Of a DNA stretch of 64,000 nt, positions 27,805 to 36,225 are shown one piece after another. The notes beneath the pieces were generated by a model that searched no databases, was not told the DNA's origin, and saw only the letters and a list, made by a program, of their open reading frames with translations. A program made the translations under genes and the position numbers. Positions within the stretch are counted from its first letter, which is position 1; each line of letters starts with the position of its first letter. This DNA comes from Micromonospora qiuiae. Its GTDB lineage: Bacteria; Actinomycetota; Actinomycetes; Mycobacteriales; Micromonosporaceae. The stretch is taken from assembly GCF_016863555.1 (NCBI RefSeq), contig NZ_BOPC01000004.1:1-64000 (forward strand), given 5' to 3'.

Positions 27805-28563
27805 ATGAGTCCTTACATCGTCGACATAGACGCGTGGCAGGAAAGCTGGGATCGGCAACAGGAGGCGTACCTGCCGGACCGGGAGCACCGGATCAGCGCC
27901 ATGCTCGACGCGGTCGACGCGATCCGCGACACCGCACCGCTGCGGCTGCTCGATCTGGCCGGCGGCACCGGCACCATCTCGCTGCGGGCGCTGCGCCGCT
28001 TTCCGGACGCCGAGCTGACCCTGGTCGACCTCGACCCCGCCCTGCTCGCCCTCGCCACCGCCGCGCTGCGCGACCGGGCCACCGTCGTCACCGCCGACCT
28101 GGGCCGCACCGACTGGCACACCGCCCTGCCACATCGCCGGTACGACGCGGTGCTCACCGCCACCGCACTGCACTGGCTGCCCGCCGACCGGCTGGCCACC
28201 CTTTACGGCGAGATCCGCGACCTGCTGCGGCCGGGCGGCCTGCTGATCAACGTCGACCACATGCCGGATGACGCCCTGCCGGAGCTGACCAAGCGCCTGC
28301 TGGCCCGGGCGCAGGAGCGACGGCAGGCCCGGTACGCGGCCGGTGCCGCCCTCTCCTGGTCCCAGTGGTGGGACCAGGCGGAACGGGACGAGGCGCTGGG
28401 CCCCCTGGTGCGGCAACGGCACGCCATCTACCCCGCCGGTCACAGCCCGGAGTGGAACCCGCCGATCTCCTGGCATCTCGCCGCCCTCACCAAGGCCGGC
28501 TTCACCGAGGTGGGCACCCTCTGGCGCGGCGGCCCCGACGCCGCCGTCGTCGCGGTCCGCTGA
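27805..28563 (+). CDS. Class I SAM-dependent methyltransferase
   Basis: A 252-residue methyltransferase. Motif I is LRLLDLAGGTGTISLRAL (about residues 38-55), the acidic loop after strand 2 is LTLVDLDPALLALA, and later motifs are YDAVLTATALHWL and LLRPGGLLINVDHM. The acceptor is not identifiable. The ATG at 27805 follows an AT-rich promoter-like stretch without a strong Shine-Dalgarno sequence; an upstream reading from 27628 is unlikely. Confidence 0.88.
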   Translation: MSPYIVDIDAWQESWDRQQEAYLPDREHRISAMLDAVDAIRDTAPLRLLDLAGGTGTISLRALRRFPDAELTLVDLDPALLALATAALRDRATVVTADLGRTDWHTALPHRRYDAVLTATALHWLPADRLATLYGEIRDLLRPGGLLINVDHMPDDALPELTKRLLARAQERRQARYAAGAALSWSQWWDQAERDEALGPLVRQRHAIYPAGHSPEWNPPISWHLAALTKAGFTEVGTLWRGGPDAAVVAVR

Positions 28564-28577
28564 CCGCCCGGCACCCT

Positions 28578-28655
28578 CAAGATCCGCACAACATCAGGGA
28601 AGATGCTGCCTCATCAGCCGACGAAGCAGCACTTTCCCCGAAACTGCTGCCGAGG
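28578..28655. repeat. 78-bp hairpin repeat, copy 2
   Basis: This is the same element as at 21563-21640: CAAGATCCGCACAACATC flank, hairpin ending CACTTTCCCC, and GAAACTGCTG flank. Its stem has more mismatches than copy 1. It lies between the convergent methyltransferase and MFS genes. Confidence 0.75.
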
Positions 28656-28723
28656 GCGGAGCACGGCCGGGTGACCCGACGGCGTCGTGCAGCGAGGGTG
28701 GCGACTCCCTGGCCGTCGGGCGG

Positions 28724-29992
28724 TCACGCGTCCGAGGTCGGTGCGTCCGCCCGGGCCGGCGCCCCGGTGCTGTCGGCGGCGGGCGGACGGGCCGCGGGGA
28801 CCAGCAACAGCGTCGGCAACAGCAGCAGCGGTACGACCACCAGCGCCCGCAGCGTGCCCACGTGGTCGCCGAGCAGGCCGAGCAGCGGTGGCCCGGCGAG
28901 GAACGCGGTGTAGCCGATCACCGCGACCACACTGACCCGCACGTGGGCGTGTTCCTCCTCGTCGGCGGCGGCGCTCATGCCGACCGGGAAGCCGAGCGAG
29001 GCGCCGATACCCCACAGCGCGACGCCGACCACCGCGAGCGGGCCGGAGCCGGCGAGCACCGCCAGGCCGGCGCCGACGATCGCGAGCACGATGGTCGTGG
29101 TGAGCACCGGTCCCCGCCCCCACCGGTCCAGCGCCACCGTTCCCAGGGTGCGGCCCACCGTCATGCCGACCACGAAGACACCGAAGACCGCCGCGCCGGC
29201 CGCCTCGCTGAAGTCGTATCCGTCGATGAAGGCCACCGCGAGCCAGTCGTTGGCGCTGCCCTCGGCGAACGCCGCGGCCAGCACCAGCAGGCCGATGAGC
29301 AGGGTCCGCGGCTCACGCCAGGCGGCCAGCAGCCGGCTGCGCCCACCGGCCGCAGTGCCGGCATCGGCGTCGGACTCGGCCGGTAGGAACGCCCGCGCCC
29401 CGAGCAGGGTGCCGGCGAGCACCAACGCGGCCAGCGCGCCGAGGTGCAGGCCGACCGGTACGCCCAGCCGAGCGGCGCCCGCGCCGAGGCCGGCGCCGGC
29501 CACCGAACCGAGGCTCCACGCGGCGTGGAAGCGGGGCATCACGGTCCAGCCGAGCCGGCGCTCGACGGCGGCGCCCTCGATGTTCATCGCCACGTCGCAG
29601 CTGCCGGAGCCGTAGCCGACGGCGAACAGTCCCAACGCCACCCCGGGCAGCGCCCCGAAGACGCCGGCCGACACGCCGGCAACGATCAGCCCGAGCGCCA
29701 GGATCAGTGTGGCCAGCGCCACCGCGCGGGCCGCGCCGAGGCGCTGGGTGACCAGGCCGGCGGTGGGCATGGCGAGAATCGCGCCGGCGGACATGGCGAG
29801 CAGCACCAGGCCGAGCCGGCCGGGGCTGAGGCCCAACTCGTCGCGGACCGCCGGCACCCGGGAGAACCAGGTCGCCACGGCCAGTCCGTTGAGCGCGAAC
29901 ACCACCGCGACGCCGTTGCGGGCGGCCAGCACGGCGCGGGACGCGCCCGGGCCGGGCGGGGATGTCACGGGGGTGGTGACGGTGGGGTCCAC
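28724..29992 (-). CDS. MFS transporter
   Basis: A 422-residue membrane protein with about 12 hydrophobic helices in two halves. An MFS-type loop LVTQRLGAARAVALAT follows helix 2. The segment AVGYGSGSCDVAMNIEGAAV resembles the YbjJ/fucose-permease-like branch of the superfamily. The substrate is unknown. The start is a GTG at 29992, after GAGGA 15 bases upstream. A LacI-type operator and a LacI gene remnant lie just upstream, suggesting it was once under LacI-type sugar control. Confidence 0.85.
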   Translation of the reverse strand: MDPTVTTPVTSPPGPGASRAVLAARNGVAVVFALNGLAVATWFSRVPAVRDELGLSPGRLGLVLLAMSAGAILAMPTAGLVTQRLGAARAVALATLILALGLIVAGVSAGVFGALPGVALGLFAVGYGSGSCDVAMNIEGAAVERRLGWTVMPRFHAAWSLGSVAGAGLGAGAARLGVPVGLHLGALAALVLAGTLLGARAFLPAESDADAGTAAGGRSRLLAAWREPRTLLIGLLVLAAAFAEGSANDWLAVAFIDGYDFSEAAGAAVFGVFVVGMTVGRTLGTVALDRWGRGPVLTTTIVLAIVGAGLAVLAGSGPLAVVGVALWGIGASLGFPVGMSAAADEEEHAHVRVSVVAVIGYTAFLAGPPLLGLLGDHVGTLRALVVVPLLLLPTLLLVPAARPPAADSTGAPARADAPTSDA

Positions 29993-30041
29993 GTACGTTC
30001 CGGTCCTCTCCTCGGCGAGGTGCTGGCAACGATCACACACC

Positions 30042-30055
30042 TGGAAGCGCTACCA
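30042..30055. promoter_or_regulatory. LacI-type operator upstream of the MFS gene
   Basis: TGGAAGCGCTACCA is a near-perfect dyad centred on CG, the usual form of LacI-family operators (compare GGAAGCGCTTCC). A second half-like CCAGGCGCTTACC follows at about 30067. It lies 50 bases upstream of the MFS start and 100 bases before the LacI remnant. Confidence 0.6.
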
Positions 30056-30157
30056 GCACAATCCGCTCCAGGCGCTTACCCGCCCGCCAGGCGGCGCGGC
30101 ATGATGCGGATGGGCGCCCGCACCATCGGGCGGATGAGCGGCAACAGGGAGTACATC

Positions 30158-30235
30158 ATGATCACGGCAGGCCGGCCGGTCACCCTCGACGACGTCGCCC
30201 GCGCCCCCGGGGTCTCCCGGTCGACAGCCGGCTGA
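30158..30235 (+). pseudogene. LacI-family regulator remnant (first 25 codons only)
   Basis: ATG at 30158, after AGGGAG, opens a 25-codon reading, MITAGRPVTLDDVARAPGVS then RSTAG, ended by TGA. This is the first part of a LacI helix-turn-helix (VTLDDVARAAGVSRSTVSR expected) cut at the recognition helix. The next gene starts on the other strand immediately after, so the rest of the gene has been lost. Confidence 0.75.
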
Positions 30236-30250
30236 TCGGCCTTTCGTCCC

Positions 30251-30682
30251 TCAGTCCGCGGCGGCCAACGAGGTGAGTTCGGCGTACTCCGGCGAGGCCA
30301 GGAAGCGGGCCAGCATCTGTGCCGTACCGGGGGTGTAGGGTCGCCCGTCCAGGAGCTCGTCGGCGGAGAGGAAGACGAGGGCGGCACCCTCACCGAGCAC
30401 GATGTCCTGCTGCCGGGCCCGGGTGGGGGCGCAGAAGTAGTGCTTGACGCGGTCCTGTTCGGGCAACTCCTGGCGGGCGTACCACCGCAGTCCCTCCGTC
30501 ACCCGCAGTCCGGTCTCCTCCCGCAACTCCCGGCTGGCGGTCTTCTCCGGCGTCTCCCCCGGCTCCCCGTGCCCACCCGGCAGGCCCCACACGTTCGGGT
30601 GGTACGGGGCGTGCGCGTCGCGCAACTGCATCAGCAGCCGGCCGTGCCGGTCCACCAGCAGGACGCAGGAGATCGGAATCAT
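30251..30682 (-). CDS. Nudix hydrolase
   Basis: A 143-residue pyrophosphohydrolase. The Nudix box is complete (GX5EX7REUXEEXGU: from GGHGEPGETPEKTASR to ELREETGL, about residues 36-58). It probably hydrolyses a nucleotide or nucleotide-sugar diphosphate; the substrate is not evident. Its stop is 15 bases from the end of the LacI remnant. Confidence 0.9.
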   Translation of the reverse strand: MIPISCVLLVDRHGRLLMQLRDAHAPYHPNVWGLPGGHGEPGETPEKTASRELREETGLRVTEGLRWYARQELPEQDRVKHYFCAPTRARQQDIVLGEGAALVFLSADELLDGRPYTPGTAQMLARFLASPEYAELTSLAAAD

Positions 30683-30729
30683 GGTCCCACACTAGGAGGC
30701 GCGCAGCCCCGGGTTGCACCCTGCCGGCT

Positions 30730-31023
30730 ATGGTTGTTGCTGTGATCGGGCTCGGCGTGCTCTGGTACCTCGTCGGTGTGTTGGCCGACGTCGGTGCCTC
30801 GAGCATGCTCTCCGGCACCGCTGCGGCGACCGGCGTCCTGCTGACCGTCCTGCTCGCCGCCGCGAATCTGCTGCACCGGGTGGTCACCGATCCCGACCTG
30901 CGGATCACCCGCCGGATGCTGCGCGAACGCTCCGGACGCACCGGCGTGCCCCGCCATCGCGACCCCGACGCCGCCGGCCGGGCCCGTCCCAGGGCCCCGA
31001 CGACGCCCCTCGCGGTCGTCTGA
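30730..31023 (+). CDS. Small membrane protein, DUF6412-like, upstream of yidC
   Basis: A 97-residue protein with two membrane helices (about residues 3-20 and 31-50) and a basic C-terminal tail (RRMLRERSGRTGVPRHRDPD). It ends 86 bases before a yidC paralogue and is probably co-transcribed with it; I recall DUF6412 proteins beside such paralogues in streptomycetes. No clear ribosome binding site precedes the ATG, so it may be translated from a leaderless message. Confidence 0.65.
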   Translation: MVVAVIGLGVLWYLVGVLADVGASSMLSGTAAATGVLLTVLLAAANLLHRVVTDPDLRITRRMLRERSGRTGVPRHRDPDAAGRARPRAPTTPLAVV

Positions 31024-31109
31024 GCCTGTTCCTCCCCGCTCCTCGGCGACCGCGACTGACTGTTCTTCGCCCTTTCCTCAGTCATCGGTCGCACTTCGAG
31101 GGGTGCTTC

Positions 31110-31940
31110 ATGTCCATGATCTACGCAGCCATCTCGGCAATCCTGCTGTTCTGGCACGCCGCCTGGCAGTTGCTGTTCGGCGACGCGACCGTGCTGGGCA
31201 CCAACTGGTCGTGGGTGCTCGGCATCGTGTTCCTGGTGCTCACCGTCCGGACCGTCCTGTTCCCGGTCTTCGTCAAGCAGATCAAGTCGCAGCGGGCGAT
31301 GCAGGCGTTGCAGCCTCGGATCAAGGAACTTCAGGAGAAGCACAAGAACGACCGGGAGACCCTGCAGCGGGAGCTCGTCGAGCTCTACCGGACGGAGCAG
31401 GCCAACCCGCTGATGGGCTGCCTGCCGATGCTGGTGCAGATCCCGGTCTTCCTGGGCCTGTTCCACGTGCTGCGGCATCTCAAGCCGACCATGCCGGAAC
31501 ACCTCAAGACGCTGTACGGCTGGTCGGTCGCCCAGTTCGACAGCGCGTCGTCGGCGAACCTGTTCGGCGCGCCCATCGCGGCCAGCTTCCGTTCCACCGC
31601 GTCGGAGCTGGCCGTGCTCGGCGCCGACGGCATCACGGTCAAGGTGGTCGCCGCGGTCCTGATCGTCACGATGATCGCGACGACCTACCTGAGCAGCCGG
31701 CAGCTGATCCTGCGCACCGGGTGGGCAGCGGACCCGCAGCAGAGGATGGTGCAGCGGCTGATGCTCTACGGCATCCCGCTCTCGCTGCTCCTCTCGGGCC
31801 TGATCTTCCCGATCGGCGTGATCATGTACTGGGTGACCACGAACCTGTTCAGCCTCGGCCAGCAGACCTGGGTCCTCCGCAAGTACCCACCGCCACCGGC
31901 CAACACTCCCCCGCACCCCGCACCCGCCCCGGCCCCCTGA
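31110..31940 (+). CDS. yidC: YidC/Oxa1-family membrane protein insertase
   Basis: A 276-residue insertase that moves membrane proteins from the ribosome or Sec into the lipid bilayer. Conserved features are the groove arginine in VLTVRTVLFPVFVKQIKSQR, the cytoplasmic helical hairpin (KELQEKHKNDRETLQRELVE), and the NPLMGCLPMLVQIPVFLGLF helix. The tail is Pro/Ala-rich and short. It is not in the usual rpmH-rnpA-yidC-jag context, so it is probably a second copy. The ATG at 31110 starts directly before the first membrane helix. Confidence 0.92.
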   Translation: MSMIYAAISAILLFWHAAWQLLFGDATVLGTNWSWVLGIVFLVLTVRTVLFPVFVKQIKSQRAMQALQPRIKELQEKHKNDRETLQRELVELYRTEQANPLMGCLPMLVQIPVFLGLFHVLRHLKPTMPEHLKTLYGWSVAQFDSASSANLFGAPIAASFRSTASELAVLGADGITVKVVAAVLIVTMIATTYLSSRQLILRTGWAADPQQRMVQRLMLYGIPLSLLLSGLIFPIGVIMYWVTTNLFSLGQQTWVLRKYPPPPANTPPHPAPAPAP

Positions 31941-31945
31941 GCCGA

Positions 31946-31983
31946 GATCCTGGTACGTCACGAAGCCGTGACGTACCAGGATC
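31946..31983. terminator. Bidirectional terminator between yidC and the GH3 gene
   Basis: A perfect 16-bp stem (GATCCTGGTACGTCAC with its complement) and a six-base loop fill the gap between the convergent yidC and GH3 genes. Confidence 0.85.
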
Positions 31984-31992
31984 ACAGCGGGG

Positions 31993-34326
31993 TCAGTGGT
32001 GCAGCGTGGTGATGGTCCAGCGGGGGGAGGCGTTGGTGACGGGGGTGGCGTTGCCGGTGAGCGTGGTCCGGGCCCGGGCGTGACGGTGGGCGCTGGTGCC
32101 GACCCAGAGCTCGACGTCGCCGGGCTCCACGATCCGGGTCAGAGTGCGGTCGGAGAAGGCCAGCCGGGTGGTGGGCACCGCCAACTCGACCGTGACCGAT
32201 TGGCCCGGCTCCAGGTGGACCCGCTGGTACCCGAGCAGCTGCGCCACCGGCCGGGTCACCGAGGCCACCAGGTCGTGACCGTAGAGCTGGACCACCTCGT
32301 CACCGGCGCGGGTGCCGGTGTTCGTGACGCGAACGGTCACCCGGATCGTCCCGTCGGTCGGCACCGTGGCGGGCACCGACAGGTCGTCGTACTCGAACGT
32401 CGTGTAGGACAGGCCGTGACCGAACGGCGCCGCGGGCGTCGTGGACAGGTTGGTCACCTCGTTGCCCTCGCCGAGCGCGGGATGCAAATAGGAGTACGGC
32501 TGCGCGCCGGCCGAAACGGGCAGGCTGACCGGCAGCCTGCCGGACGGGTTGACCCGCCCGGAGAGCACTCCCGCGATCGCTCCGGCGCCCTCCTCACCGG
32601 GGAAGAACGCCTGCACCACCGCCGCGCACCGGGCCAGCGCCCAGCCCAGGGCGTACGGCCGGCCGGTGAGCAGCACCAGGATCACCGGTCGACCGGTGGC
32701 CAACACCCGCTCGACGAGTTCCCGCTGGACACCGGGCAGTTCCAGGTCGTCCCGGTCACAGCCCTCGCCGACCGTGCCGCGTCCGAACAGGCCGGCGTGG
32801 TCGCCGACGACCAGTACGGCGACGTCCGCGCCGGACGCCGCCGCGACGGCCTCGCCGAACCCGGACCGGTCGTCGCTGTCCACGTCGCAGCCCCGCGCCC
32901 AGCTGACCATCTCGGCGCCGAACTCGACCCGCATCGCGTCGAGCACCGTCGGCGCCTCGACGCCGCTCTCCACGTCGGGATGCTGGGCGAGCACGTGGTT
33001 GAGGAAGGAGTAGCAGCCGAAGAGCGCTTCCTGCCGATCGGCGTTCGGGCCGATGACCGCCACCCGCCGGCCCGCTGACAGCGGAAGCGCTTCCTGGTTG
33101 CTGACCAGGATGATCGACTCCTCGGCGAGGCGGCGGGCGATCGCCCGGTGCTCGGGCGAGTCGAGGTCGATCGACCGGACCGGCTCGTCGGTGAAGGTGG
33201 CGTCAAGCAGCCCGAGCTCCAGCTTCTGGCGCAACACCCGCAACACCGCCCGGTCGATGACCGCCTCGTCGAGCCGGCCGGAACGCACCGTCTCGACCAG
33301 GGTCAGGTACGCGTCACCGGTCGGAAGCTCGATGTCGACGCCGGCGGTCAGCGCCTGCACCGCCGCCTCCGCGTGGTCGCCCGCGACGTGGTGCAACAGG
33401 TTCAGGAACGCCACGCCGAAGTAGTCGGCCACCACGGTGCCGTCGAAGCCCCACTGGTCCCGCAGCACTCCGGTGAGCATCGCCGGGTCGGCGGCGACGG
33501 GCACACCGTCGATCTCGGCGTAGGAGTGCATGACCGAACGCGCGTCGCCGTCGAGGATCGCCATCTCGAACGGCAGGAGCAGCACGTCGGCGAGTTCTCG
33601 CGGACCGGCGTGCACCGGGGCGAAGTTGCGCCCGGCCCGCGAGGCGGAATACCCGACGAAGTGCTTGAGCGTGGCGTGCACTCCCTGCGACTGCAGGCCC
33701 CGTACGTACGACGTGCCGAGCGTGCCGACCACGTACGGATCCTCGGAGATGCACTCGTCGACCCGGCCCCAACGCGGATCCCGGATCACGTCGAGCACCG
33801 GGGAGAGGCCCTGGTGCACGCCCAGGGCCCGCATCGACGCCCCGATCGCCGCCGCCATCTCGGCGACGAGGTCGGGGTCGAAGGCCGCGCCCCAGGCCAA
33901 CGGGGTGGGGAAGGTGGCCGCCTTCCACGCCGAGAGCCCGGTCAGGCACTCCTCGTGGACGATCGCCGGGATGCCGAGCCGGGTGCCCGTCACCAGATCC
34001 GCCTGGAACTTCCACAGCCAGGACGCGCGGGCGGCGGCATCGACAGGGCGGGTGCCGTAGGCCCGGGTGAGATGGCCAAGTCCGTGCCGGGAGGCTTCCT
34101 CGAGCTTGCCGGCGCCGCTGAACTCACCCTGCAAGGGCGCGACCGCTTCGCCGTCCTCCTTCTCCCAGAAGCCGACCAGCTGCGCGATCTTCTCCTCGAT
34201 TGTCATCCGGCCGAGCAACTCGCGTACCCGCGCCTCCCCCGCCGCCCGGTCGGACCGGTCGTGGCGCGGATCCGGCTGGGCCGGTGTTGTCGCCGGCGCG
34301 CCCACTACCCCGTGGACCTCAGTCAT
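31993..34326 (-). CDS. Glycoside hydrolase family 3 (beta-glucosidase/xylosidase)
   Basis: A 777-residue retaining glycosidase with GH3 N-terminal TIM barrel (about 35-380), GH3 C-terminal domain (about 410-640) and a fibronectin III-like domain at the end. The nucleophile is Asp301 in GTVVADYFGV, and KHFVGY near 221 is the substrate-binding motif. There is no signal peptide, so it acts on sugars taken up by the ABC transporter encoded upstream. The ATG at 34326 is better spaced from AAAGGGG than the ATG at 34335. Last gene of the operon binding protein, permease, permease, GH3. Confidence 0.92.
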   Translation of the reverse strand: MTEVHGVVGAPATTPAQPDPRHDRSDRAAGEARVRELLGRMTIEEKIAQLVGFWEKEDGEAVAPLQGEFSGAGKLEEASRHGLGHLTRAYGTRPVDAAARASWLWKFQADLVTGTRLGIPAIVHEECLTGLSAWKAATFPTPLAWGAAFDPDLVAEMAAAIGASMRALGVHQGLSPVLDVIRDPRWGRVDECISEDPYVVGTLGTSYVRGLQSQGVHATLKHFVGYSASRAGRNFAPVHAGPRELADVLLLPFEMAILDGDARSVMHSYAEIDGVPVAADPAMLTGVLRDQWGFDGTVVADYFGVAFLNLLHHVAGDHAEAAVQALTAGVDIELPTGDAYLTLVETVRSGRLDEAVIDRAVLRVLRQKLELGLLDATFTDEPVRSIDLDSPEHRAIARRLAEESIILVSNQEALPLSAGRRVAVIGPNADRQEALFGCYSFLNHVLAQHPDVESGVEAPTVLDAMRVEFGAEMVSWARGCDVDSDDRSGFGEAVAAASGADVAVLVVGDHAGLFGRGTVGEGCDRDDLELPGVQRELVERVLATGRPVILVLLTGRPYALGWALARCAAVVQAFFPGEEGAGAIAGVLSGRVNPSGRLPVSLPVSAGAQPYSYLHPALGEGNEVTNLSTTPAAPFGHGLSYTTFEYDDLSVPATVPTDGTIRVTVRVTNTGTRAGDEVVQLYGHDLVASVTRPVAQLLGYQRVHLEPGQSVTVELAVPTTRLAFSDRTLTRIVEPGDVELWVGTSAHRHARARTTLTGNATPVTNASPRWTITTLHH

Positions 34327-34363
34327 GCTGTGCATCCCCTTTTGTTGCTCGTGCCGCTGTCGC

Positions 34364-35230
34364 TCAGCCCTTGACCGCGCCCTGCAGGCCACCGACGATC
34401 TGTTTCTCGGCGAATGTGAAGAACAGTAGTGCTGGCAGCATCGCCAGCGACGTGAAGGCGAGGATTCCCGCCGTATCGGACGTGTACTGGCTGGAGAAGT
34501 TTTGCACCCCCAAAGGCAGGGTGTGCAGGCTGGCGTCGCCGAGGACCAGCAGTGGCAACAGGAACGCGTTCCAACTCGCCACGAACGCGAGGATCCCGAC
34601 GGTGACGAGCGCGGGCCGCGACAGCGGCAGCACGATGCGCCAGAGGAAGCCGATCCGCCCGGTGCCGTCGATCGCGGCAGCATCCTCCAGTTCGCGGGGG
34701 ATGGCGGACAGGAAAGGACGCAGGATCACGACGGTCAGCGGCAGTTGGAAGGCGACCTGCGGCAGGATCACCGCGTAGTACGAATTGATCAGGTTCAGGT
34801 CGCGCAGCATGAGGTAGAGCGGCAGGATCGCCGCTCCGGCCGGGAAGAGCAGGCCGAGGGTGAAGAAGGTGTACAGCACCTCACGCCCCCGGAAGGTGTA
34901 CCGGGCGAGCACGAACGCGGCACTGACCCCGAGCAGCACGACGCCGAGCGTGGTGCCCAGGGCGATCACCCCGCTGTTGAACGTCTGCTGCCAGAAGTTG
35001 CTCTGCGTCAGCACCCTGGCGTAGTTGTCCCAGACCCACGGACTGGGCAGCCCGGCCGGGTCCGCGACGATCTGCGGGGTGGTACGGAAGCCGCCGATGA
35101 TCACGTAGACCACCGGAGTGATCGACACGGCGGCTACCGCGAGCGCCAACGCGTAGGTCAGCGGGCTGCTCCACGTGAAGGGCCGGCGGTTGACCGACGA
35201 GGACTGCATGGCGTTCGCGGTCATGGTCAC
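34364..35230 (-). CDS. Sugar ABC transporter permease, MalG type
   Basis: A 288-residue inner-membrane permease with six helices. The ATPase-coupling EAA loop reads ELEDAAAIDGTGRIGFLWRI followed by VLPLSRP. It is the second half of the heterodimeric CUT1 permease. The GTG at 35230 overlaps the stop of the MalF-type gene (GTGA), indicating coupled translation. No ATPase gene is in the cluster; a shared MsiK-like ATPase elsewhere is the usual actinobacterial solution. Confidence 0.93.
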   Translation of the reverse strand: MTMTANAMQSSSVNRRPFTWSSPLTYALALAVAAVSITPVVYVIIGGFRTTPQIVADPAGLPSPWVWDNYARVLTQSNFWQQTFNSGVIALGTTLGVVLLGVSAAFVLARYTFRGREVLYTFFTLGLLFPAGAAILPLYLMLRDLNLINSYYAVILPQVAFQLPLTVVILRPFLSAIPRELEDAAAIDGTGRIGFLWRIVLPLSRPALVTVGILAFVASWNAFLLPLLVLGDASLHTLPLGVQNFSSQYTSDTAGILAFTSLAMLPALLFFTFAEKQIVGGLQGAVKG

Positions 35231-36225
35231 TTCGCCCTTCCGGTGACGGCGCCCTGGATGTCACGGCGCAGCAGGAAGCGCTGGAAGATCAGCGCCGCGA
35301 CGAAGGAGATGACGAACAGGATCACGGCCACCGCGTTGCCGTAGCCCCACAGCCGGGCGAAGAACCCGTTGTCCACCATGTACGTCGCCATGGTGGCGGA
35401 CGCCCCGAGCGACCGTACCGCGGGCACCGAGGTGACCCAGATGATGTCGAAGACCTGCAACGAGCCGATCATCGACAGGAACATCCAGATCCGGATCGTC
35501 GGGCCCAGCAGCGGCAGCGTGATGTGACGCTGCGTCTGCCACCAACTCGCCCCGTCGATGGCGGCGGCCTCGTTCAACTCCTGTGGCACGTTGGACAGGC
35601 CGGCGAGCAGGAGGATGATGGCGAAGCCGACGTACTTCCAGGTGAGGACGAACAGCAGCGTCCAGATGACGATGTCGAGGTCGGCGAGCCACGCCTGCAC
35701 CAGACCGCCCAGGCCCACCGCCTGCATCAGCGCGTTGAGCGTGCCGGCGTCGGAGAGCAGCAGCTTCCACATGATGCCGACGGTGACCTCGGCCAGCACG
35801 TACGGCACGAACGCCAGCAGCCGGAACAGGGTGCGACCGCGGAAGTTCCGGTTGAGCAGCAGCGCCACGCCCAGTGCGATGGGGCCCTGGATCAGCAGCG
35901 AGCCGAAGACGATGATGGCGTTGTTGCGCAGCGCGTCCAGGAAGATCGGGTCCTGGAAGGCGAGGACGTAGTTGTCGAATCCGACGTAGTCGGTGGGCGG
36001 CCCGACGCCACGCCAACGGAAGAGGCTGTAGTAGAAGGCGAAGCCGATCGGCACCAGTACGAACATCACGTACACGATGACCGCTGGCGTGGTGAGACCG
36101 ATGATCTCGTACCACTTGCGTCGGGTCTCGGCCGCGCGGTAGGACGAGCGCCTTGCGGGCCGGCGCCCCGCCGGCGGCGCGGTCGCGCCGCCGGCGAGGT
36201 CCAGGGTGGGGTTGGTGGAGGTCAC
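35227..36225 (-). CDS. Sugar ABC transporter permease, MalF type
   Basis: A 332-residue permease with an N-terminal cytoplasmic extension (residues 1-40) and six membrane helices. Its EAA loop is ELNEAAAIDGASWWQTQRHI followed by TLPLLGP. It pairs with the MalG-type subunit encoded directly downstream. The GTG start at 36225 overlaps the binding-protein stop (GTGA). Confidence 0.93.
   Translation of the reverse strand: MTSTNPTLDLAGGATAPPAGRRPARRSSYRAAETRRKWYEIIGLTTPAVIVYVMFVLVPIGFAFYYSLFRWRGVGPPTDYVGFDNYVLAFQDPIFLDALRNNAIIVFGSLLIQGPIALGVALLLNRNFRGRTLFRLLAFVPYVLAEVTVGIMWKLLLSDAGTLNALMQAVGLGGLVQAWLADLDIVIWTLLFVLTWKYVGFAIILLLAGLSNVPQELNEAAAIDGASWWQTQRHITLPLLGPTIRIWMFLSMIGSLQVFDIIWVTSVPAVRSLGASATMATYMVDNGFFARLWGYGNAVAVILFVISFVAALIFQRFLLRRDIQGAVTGRAK

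Noticed and set aside
30390..31985. 531-codon open reading on the minus strand
   Set aside because: It covers yidC and the DUF6412-like gene in antisense and has no family resemblance.
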